Shown here piece by piece: positions 8,475 through 14,810 of a stretch of DNA of 18,423 nucleotides. The DNA is from Chrysochromulina parva (taxonomy: Eukaryota; Haptophyta; Prymnesiales; Chrysochromulinaceae), in NCBI GenBank assembly GCA_002887195.1, contig PJAB01000989.1:1-18423 (forward strand), read 5' to 3'. The position numbers were made by a program, and so were the translations under genes. Each line of letters begins with the position of its first letter. Position 1 is the first letter of the stretch. The notes beneath the pieces are model-generated. The model worked only from the letters and a program-made list of their open reading frames with translations, had not been told where the DNA came from and ran no database searches.

Positions 8475-8987
8475 CTAAACACTCGCACACGCACCGCCGC
8501 ACGTGGCCACCGTTGTATTGCATGCTGGCAGCGGGCACGCAAACTTGTTGCCACTCAGATCGCAAGCCGGCTGCCCTTTGCCACCACCGGACACGATGCG
8601 CTGCAGCGGTGCACATGCCTCGTCGGGAATCCGACCGCTGAATTGGTTGCCCCCTAGCCCTAGCTGCACAAGCGAACTAAGTTGGCCGAGCTCACTTGGC
8701 ACACTGCCAACCAGGTGGTTATGCTCGAGGTCGAGGTCCTCTAATTTGGAGAGGAGGCCGACCGAGGAGGGCAATGTGCCTGTCAGGTTGTTGAAGTCGA
8801 GCGCGAGAATTTTCACCCGACCATCAAGATCACATCCGACCAGCTCCCAGTCGCAGATGTGGTGCTCGGCAGACAGCCAGTTTCGATGGCGCACCCAGTA
8901 CTTGCTCGAGCATGCAGTGCCCAGCTCGATTAGAGCATCGCGATCGAGAGAAGCGCAGCTCGCCAGAGACAAGAATAAGAACAGCAT
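8475..8987 (-). CDS. Small secreted plant-type leucine-rich-repeat protein
   Basis: A single exon of 170 residues starting at Met 8987; an in-frame Met at 9050 would add 21 residues. The N-terminus MLFLFLSLASCAS is a good signal peptide. It is followed by an LRRNT-type cap (DRDALIELGTACSS through ICDWELVGCD with Trp and Cys) and three 24-residue repeats of the LxxLxLxxNxLxGxLPxxL type (ILALDFNNLTGTLP, LEDLDLEHNHLVGSVP, LVQLGLGGNQFSGRIP). A partial fourth repeat and a Cys-rich C-terminal cap (CPLPACNTTVATCGGAC) close the protein. There is no membrane anchor or kinase, so it is probably extracellular or in the secretory pathway, binding a protein or glycan partner. It is divergent from the HSP70-like gene, with about 174 bp between starts. 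Confidence 0.85.
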   Translation of the reverse strand: MLFLFLSLASCASLDRDALIELGTACSSKYWVRHRNWLSAEHHICDWELVGCDLDGRVKILALDFNNLTGTLPSSVGLLSKLEDLDLEHNHLVGSVPSELGQLSSLVQLGLGGNQFSGRIPDEACAPLQRIVSGGGKGQPACDLSGNKFACPLPACNTTVATCGGACASV

Positions 8988-9161
8988 GCCAGAGGGAGGA
9001 GTGACGAGAGTGACGTTTCGGCCGCCTAAAGGAGCAAGTTCCGGCCTCAAAACAAACCGCTACCGGTTCAAAGACACCGGGGGGAGCCGGGACACACACA
9101 GCGGTACACTCCAGCGTGCTTTCCTTGAAGTCCGATATAAGCCGATAAGTGTGAAGACCGC
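8988..9161. promoter_or_regulatory. Short divergent promoter between LRR and HSP70-like genes
   Basis: Only about 174 bp lie between the two start codons, so any promoter elements must be shared or tightly packed. I see no clear TATA box and no obvious nGAAnnTTCn heat-shock element. If the LRR protein starts at 9050 the gap falls to about 110 bp. Confidence 0.4.
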
Positions 9162-11670
9162 ATGCTGGCGATGCGGGCGACGTGCGCGTGCTCGCGCTCG
9201 CGACATTCGTGCGCTTCCCGCGCGCTCGGCCCTTTCTCTGCACGCGCACGCCTGTTGCGAACCTCACGGCCCGCAGAGATTGGCCCGCTGATCGCTGGCA
9301 TCGGTATTGCTGCCGTCCTGTACGGCACAAAGATGCTGCTGGACGTGGCAAACAATCCAGAGGTGCAAGACACGGTGCGAAGAGCGGCAGCAAGCGCAAG
9401 CGACGCAGCAGGACAAGCAGCGGCGCGCGCCAAGGATGCAGCGGCACAGATGCAGCGGGGAGCACGAAGCGGGACAGACGCAGCGTCCGCCTCGACGGCC
9501 ACGTCGCCGAACACGCGCACCGCAGAGTCCTACTTCACGACCGATGTGATGGGTGTCGACCTCGGCCACGGTGCCAAGGAGTGGTCGGGCGCGTGCGTCG
9601 CGGTCGTGGCGGGTGGCGTGCTCCGTGTCGTCGAGAACGAGCAAGGTAGTCGTACCACGCCCGGTGCGGTCGCCTTCACCGACTCGGGCGACGTGCTCGT
9701 CGGCCAGCCCGCGAAGAACCTCCTCTACTCAAGGAACGCGAGGAGCGTGGTCGGGCATCAGCTGCTGCTCGGCATGCAGTACGACTCGCCCGAGGCGACG
9801 GCGCTCCGTACGCCCGACACGGCGCTCCGCACGCCGGGCGCCGTGCCGGGCGCCGCATCGGGCGCCGTGTCGGGCGGGCTCGCCCTTGAGCTTGCAAAGG
9901 ACTCATCCACGGGCATGGCTCTGATCCAGGTCCATGGGGTGGGGCACAAGCCCGAGGAGCTGAGCGGACGCGTGCTCACAGGTGACCACTGAGTGCGCCT
10001 GAGTGCGCCTGAGTGCGCCTGAGTGCGGCTGAGTGCGCCTGAGTGCGGCTGAGTGCTTACTGATGACTTACTGATGGCTCACTGATGACTCACTGATGGC
10101 TCACTGATGGCTCACTGATGGTCTCCGATGGCCATTCGTGGCAGTGCTCCGCAGCTCAGCAGAGGCGGCGCTCGGCGGCGGACGCAGCGTGCTCTCCGCC
10201 GTCATCGGCACACCAGTGGGAGCTAGTGAGGCGACTTGTTCGGCACTCGTGGCCGCAGGCAAGCGCGCCGGGCTCCATCGTGTCGAGCTGATCGATGAGG
10301 CGATTGCAGGTGATGGCCACTCATGATCCCTCATCATGTGACACGCCTCATGATGAGTGGCCACGTGTCATGTGACACGCCTCCCTAATTTGGCCTGCCT
10401 CCCTAATTTGGTACGACTCCCTCATTTGGCAGGTGCATGCGCGGCGGAGCACGAGCTCAAAGAGAGCCTCGCCCCCGTGCGTCGGCTTGGCGTGTACGCC
10501 CTCGGCGGCAAGGCCTTCTCCTTCTCAGTGCTCGAGCGCGCCGTGGTGGGCGCTCAGAACGGCGCCGCGCTGCACGGGTGGAGAGTGCTCGCGGCACAGC
10601 GCTCGCTGCTCATCGGGGCCGAGCACTTCGATGAGGCGATTGTGGACTTTCTCGTGCGTGAGAGCCTTCTTGAGTGCCCCTGATGAGCTCTGAGTAGCTC
10701 TGAGTAGCTCTGATGAGTGCTGATGAGCTCTGATGAGCTCTGATGAGCTCTGATGAGCTCTGATGAGCTGATGAGCTCTGAGTAGCTCTGATGAGCGCTG
10801 ATGAGCGCTGATGAGCTATGCACTCAGGTCGTGGGTTTCAAGGAGGAGCACGGCATTGACCTCACGCGTGACCACCTCGCACTGCAACGGCTACATGAGG
10901 CGGCCGAGACTGCGAAGGTGACGCTCGCCACGACCGCCACGTCCACCATCTCCTTTCTGATCTCTGATGAGCGCTGATGAGCGCTGATGACCTCTGCTAT
11001 CAGGTCGCGCTGACCGCTGCCGTCACATCCACCATCTCGCTGCCCTTCATCACGGCCGATGCCAAGGGGCCCAAGCACATGGAGGTGTCGCTCTCCCGCG
11101 CAAAGTTTGACAGCTTGGTGGAGCCAACATTGCATGCCAGCCTGCGGACTTGCGATGCAGTCCTCGCTGCGGCATCAGTGAGGCCCTAATGACCACTGAT
11201 GACCACTGATGACCACTGATGACCACTGATGACCTCTGATTACCTTTAATGGTCACTGATGACCTCTGATGACCTCTGATGACCTCTGATTACCTCTGAT
11301 TACCTCTGATTACCTTTAATGGTCACTGATGACCTCTAATCTCCACTGTCTGCCACTGGCTGCTACTGGCTGCCACTGAGCGCCTCTGATTGCCTCCCTC
11401 ATCACGTGAGACCTTGGAGGCCTCGAGATGACTGATTGCCACTTCTTGCCACAGATGACCTCTGATTGCCTCCCTCATCAGGTGAGACCCTCGGACCTCG
11501 ACGCTATACTCCTCCTCGGCGGCAGCGCGCGCACAGCGGCCGTCGCGACGCTTGCCACGCGCCATTTCGGGCGCTCGCCGCTCCGAATGGCGCGTCCGGA
11601 GGAAGCTATCGCCCTCGGCGCTGCGGCCCTGGCGCAGCGAATGCAGGCGCAACAGTTTGCGAGCAGCTGA
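9162..11670 (+). CDS. Membrane-anchored, ATPase-domain-only HSP70-like protein with degenerate active site, 6 exons
   Basis: Exons 9162-9981, 10145-10309, 10433-10653, 10828-10917, 11004-11177 and 11482-11670 join in frame to 552 residues. An Arg/Ser-rich presequence (1-38) precedes a hydrophobic segment [19 protein letters not shown] (42-60) and an Ala-rich linker. The HSP70 nucleotide-binding domain spans about 129-545: [100 protein letters not shown] and [10 protein letters not shown]. It stops where the family's peptide-binding domain (another 200 or more residues) would begin. Several catalytic positions differ: TT after DLG is replaced by HGAKEW, the Lys of the KRLIG motif is Gln, and DLGGGTFD reads ALGGKAFS. 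Likely mitochondrial, weakly catalytic or regulatory. A short Thr/Pro/Gly/Ala insert lies at about 212-238. Confidence 0.82.
9982..10144 (+). repeat. HSP70-like intron 1: CTGAGTGCGC and CTGATGGCTCA arrays
   Basis: GT donor at 9982 (CTCACAG/GTGACC), AG acceptor at 10143-10144 (GTGGCAG/TGCTCC), phase 1. The body holds about six 10-bp CTGAGTGCGS units followed by CTGATGACTCA/CTGATGGCTCA 11-bp units. HSP70 spacing across the join (PEE to AEAALG) is exactly conserved, which fixes these boundaries. Confidence 0.8.
10310..10432 (+). other. HSP70-like intron 2 with a perfect 11-bp hairpin beside the donor
   Basis: Intron GTGATGG...TTTGGCAG, phase 1. TGGCCACTCAT (10314-10324) pairs perfectly with ATGAGTGGCCA (10353-10363) around a 28-nt loop, starting 4 nt after the donor. 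GTGACACGCCTC occurs twice (about 10338 and 10373), and CTCCCTAATTTGG is repeated toward the acceptor. Confidence 0.7.
10654..10827 (+). repeat. HSP70-like intron 3: dense 10-bp CTGATGAGCT array
   Basis: Donor CTC/GTGCGT, acceptor CACTCAG at 10827, phase 0. Positions about 10680-10815 are roughly a dozen units of CTGATGAGCT, CTGAGTAGCT and CTGATGAGCG. Removing it joins [12 protein letters not shown] to [12 protein letters not shown], matching HSP70 order. Confidence 0.85.
10918..11003 (+). other. HSP70-like intron 4 beginning with a 35-bp copy of the next exon
   Basis: The first 35 nt of the intron match the first 35 nt of exon 5 at about 26 positions by eye, ending in the shared TCCACCATCTC. 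Translated, the intron start reads [13 protein letters not shown] against [13 protein letters not shown] in the exon. Two CTGATGAGCG units and CTGATGACCTCTGCTATCAG complete the 86-bp intron. Confidence 0.85.
11178..11481 (+). repeat. HSP70-like intron 5: CTGATGACCA/CTGATTACCT array with a dead acceptor copy
   Basis: About fifteen 10-bp units (CTGATGACCA, CTGATGACCT, CTGATTACCT) and a repeated TTTAATGGTCACTGATGACC block fill 11190-11340. At about 11384-11410 a complete acceptor-plus-exon-start copy occurs, but its acceptor ends CATCAC instead of CATCAG. The real acceptor is at 11480-11481. The intron begins GTGAGGCCCT and the exon GTGAGACCCT. Confidence 0.85.
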
Positions 11671-12435
11671 GTGCTGAGGGGGGATGATCACGAGGGGTGA
11701 TCTCGAGCAGCTGACAGGGGTTAGACAGAGGGGTGATCTCAATGGGTGACTCAGCGACTCCTACTCGGTACTTACTCGGTACTCGCCGAGTGACTGTTCG
11801 CGAGTCGACGCGAGTCGCGAAGCGAAAACCGTCGACGCGAGTCGGACACGGTCCCGGATCGGTCGACTAGATCGATGCCATGATCGATGCCGCCCACGCC
11901 AACTCGACGCGAGCGACTTAAGTTAAACTTAAAGACCGGTTTCATGATTGTGGACTTGACATATTTACACCCACCGGTATGACAGATTGACAGTAGCTAC
12001 ACCCTCGAATACATCTATATACACCCTCGAATGGCAAATCCAACGGGATCACTGAGACGACAGACGGGCGGGAAGACACGACACACGCGACACTGTGGGG
12101 GGGGCGCGGCGCGTGCCGGGCCCTCCACAGAATACAAGAGGCCGGTCTCAGTGTCATGACAGAGCCATGGCGATTGGCGTGCGACGCAGGCCACACATGA
12201 TCATCCCGCATAGTCTCGGCGACGTGTGGGCCCCACTTAGAGCTCCGCGCGCGCCGTCAGCATAAATCAGCAGTAATAGCAGGTCAGCACCCCATTGCAA
12301 CACAGTTGCTCGCATTCCCCATCTCAGGCGCTCGCTCGGTTGTTCAGACACCGTGGGCGGCCTCGCGAGCGAGGGCTTTGAGATCTGGAGCTCGGATACG
12401 AGATCGAGACGAGATCGAGAGCTCCGATTGAGAGC
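11671..12435. other. Convergent intergenic region between HSP70-like and aminotransferase-like genes
   Basis: No recognisable gene. It contains GGGGTGATCTC twice (about 11694 and 11731), several GACGCGAGTCG copies (about 11815-11915), an AT-rich stretch TTAAGTTAAACTTAAAG (about 11919-11935), and a repeated ACACCCTCGAAT around 12000-12030. The 3' UTRs and polyadenylation signals of two convergent genes should lie here, but I cannot place them. Confidence 0.5.
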
Positions 12436-14527
12436 TTAATCGTTCCGCATCTCGTACGGCATGCCGATCTCCCACTTAGTGGGCTGGTTCGGGTCGGTCA
12501 TCATCGCGTGCTTGATCGCGTCGACCAGGTTCATCTCCTCGCCGTGGCGCTTGGTGACCTCGATAATCTTGAGCGCGCGCTCGTGCAGGCCCGGGGCCTC
12601 CTCGGGCGCCGTACCGGGCGCCTGGAGCGCACGGCGGCCCGATACGGGTGTGCGGGTGGTGATCCACTCTTCGACGGTGAGAGATTGTGCGGTGGCACGT
12701 GCGGCTTTGTTGGTGCACACGAGGGTGAGGCGGCGAGCTAGCTCGAGGTACACGGCCTCCGCACGGAAGAGATGAATGCGGAAAAAGTCGTTGACCGTGA
12801 CGTTGGGCATGATGGTCGAATACCCGTAGTTGGTGGGGCTCTCGCCACGCCATCCCCCCGAGTAGTCGAAGACGTCGTAGCCGACGACGGACTTGAAAAA
12901 GTCATTCGAGGTCGCACCGATGCTGATCGAGTAGCCCTGGAGCGACGGGTGCATGTAGCCGAAGACGTACGCGCCATAGTACTTTTGCTGCTCGGGGGTG
13001 CGCTGCAGGATGCGGTTGGTGTTGCACACGGTGATGGCCGCATCGAGCGCGTCCCACTTGGTGTACTGGGTGCGCGACAAGGCGTTCAACCACGAGCTTG
13101 GGTTGGACAGAGGAATCTCCATCATCTTCTTCATGAGCTGGATCTGGCCGTGGAGCTGCATGTACGACGCGGCGGCGTTGCCGAGCGCGCGCATGCTGCC
13201 CATGATCTGAAGCGACGCCGCCGCGGCCGCAGTGTAGTCCATGACGAACAAGAAGCCCGCGCGCACCTGGGCCGAGTAGAACTTGGTGACCGAGTGGGCA
13301 AACGAGTAGCACTGGAAGTTGCGGAGGGCGGCGCCCGGGGCGACGAAGTTGGGCAAGTAGTAGACGCCGTCGCACAGGCAGCGGTTGCGCGGGGTGCGGC
13401 ACTCCTGGAAGCGTCCGATCGGGTTGCCCGGGATCACGTTGGTCTGGAACCACGGCGAGTTGGGCGAGGTCGAGTTGGGAAAATGCATGACGCCGAAGGC
13501 GTCGGCGCGCATCGGGGCGATGCCCGCGGCGAACCGCGTGGGCGACCAGCCGACCTGGGTGAGGGAGAGCTGGCCGGCGCGCAGGCAGCCGCCGGCCTCG
13601 TTCTGGCACGGGCACTCGGATCCGTTGTAGAAATTCGCACGGCGGATGTCGGCCCACATCACCGATGCGCCCCAGTCGTAGCCGTAGGCGGGGGCCTCGA
13701 GGAGGACGGGGAGCGCGCGGTTGCACGTGGTGCGGGCGATCTCGAGGAGCTTGATGGCGACCGAGGCGACCATGCCGTTCTCCGTGCCGTACGTCAGATA
13801 GAAGTTCATGTTGGTGAAGTCCATCTGGGAGCCGTAGTAGGTCATGAACGCCTTGGTGGTGAGCTCGAGCTCCTTGGACTCCACGTTGGTCGGGTCGGAG
13901 CCAGCTGAGGGGTAGGCCATCGGGATCGCGGGGAAGGTGATCGTGGGGAGCGTCTCCGTGTTGGTAAGGCGGAGCATGTCGGCCGTCATCGTGGGCGAGC
14001 CACCACGGACCGTGTGGAGGGCGGTCTGCATCGTGCTTCCCGTGGATTTCGCGGCGCACGTGCGGGTCGAAGCGGTGTAGGTGTAGTAGTCGGTCCAGCC
14101 GCACGGCCGCGCGCCGGCCTCGGACACACAGCCAACATAGCCGGGCGCCGTTGGGTTGCTTGCGGAGTACGTCATGTAGTACTCCTCGATAGGGCACGGA
14201 GTCCACTGCGGAGGGGGACATGCGGAAAAGATCAGCAGAGGCGATGTTGCAGCGGAACTACCGCGTGGGGGCAGGGAGGCGTGGGCAGCGGCGCAGGCGC
14301 GGGCGGGGGACGACCGCCGTAAGCGGGGCGCGACGTACGTTGCCCATCTGCTTGGGGAACGTGACCAGCTCATCGAGCGTGGGGCACGACGACGGGACCG
14401 GGATCGAGTTCCCCAGGGTGGCCGTGCAGCACGAGTTGTCACGGAACGTAGAGCGCACGGCGCCGCACGTGGTCATCATCGGGTTGGCCGATTGGGCCAG
14501 CATCATGGGCGAGATCGACGACAGCAT
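12436..14527 (-). CDS. Alliinase/tryptophan-aminotransferase-like PLP enzyme, 2 exons
   Basis: Minus-strand exons 14527-14339 (63 residues) and 14205-12436 join across a 133-bp GTACGT...CCGCAG intron, phase 0, to give 652 residues. The upstream frame extension within the intron is Arg/Ser-rich and non-conserved. The core fits fold-type I PLP enzymes of the alliinase C / TAA family: LTYGTENGMVASV (200-212), GNPIGRFQ (323-330), CDGVYYLPNF (341-350; Asp342 would contact the PLP ring nitrogen) and SFAHSVTKFYSAQVRAG (364-380). Lys371 is the expected Schiff-base Lys and Arg378 the phosphate-binding Arg. Family members either transaminate amino acids or cleave Cys sulfoxides; the substrate is not readable here. 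The N-terminus has many Cys residues, as in plant alliinases with an EGF-like segment. No clear signal peptide was found. It is divergent from the flavin oxidase gene, about 280 bp away. Confidence 0.75.
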
Positions 14528-14810
14528 GTCAGATGGAGGGGTACTGAAGAAGAGTGTGCGAAAAGTGGCGATCGGCCCATTTTATCGCCGTCTCCAAAAG
14601 TTGTCGGTAAATTTCAAAGTATAAAGCGATCGACCCCCGCGGCTCTTGAAGACGCCCGACCACATCAGCGGTGAGAAAAAATGAAGTGCCTGCATCGGCA
14701 AAAGGCGGTTCCGAATTTCGTCAGACGCGACCTCGCTGCATTATTTTGGGTTCTTGACTTTTAACGAGCGAGGCTGCCGTCGCGCACGAAGGGGGTACTA
14801 AGCGAAAGAG
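14528..14810. promoter_or_regulatory. Divergent promoter region between PLP-enzyme and flavin oxidase genes
   Basis: This interval of about 283 bp is clearly AT-richer than the flanking genes. TATA-like sequences are GATAAAAT on the minus strand (about 14588-14581, roughly 55 bp before the minus-strand start) and TATAAAG on the plus strand (14621-14627). TTATTTTGGGTTCTTGACTTTTAAC lies just before the plus-strand start, at about 14740-14764. Shared control of the pair is an inference. Confidence 0.45.

Noticed and set aside
9972..10144. Alternative HSP70-like intron 1 starting at GTGCTC (9972)
   Set aside because: It resembles the exon 2 start (GTGCTCCGC), but it has no matching AG acceptor and would delete three residues from a stretch whose spacing matches HSP70 exactly with the 9982 donor.
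10680..10820. CTGATGAG repeats as hammerhead ribozymes or C/D-box snoRNAs
   Set aside because: CTGATGA matches part of the hammerhead core and of the C box, but there is no GAAA partner with stems and no spaced C/D pair. The motif simply recurs every 10 bp in an array.
12772..13908. 378-codon plus-strand frame antisense to the PLP enzyme
   Set aside because: Composition is Val/Gly/Arg/Ala-rich with no motif. The minus strand here carries the PLP-Lys motif and other family blocks, so this is a GC-rich shadow.
14206..14442. Taking the long minus-strand frame from Met 14442 as the true N-terminus of the PLP enzyme
   Set aside because: That stretch is Arg/Ser/Pro-rich and lies within an interval bounded by GTACGT and CCGCAG. 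Removing it joins a Cys-rich first exon to the conserved part in phase.
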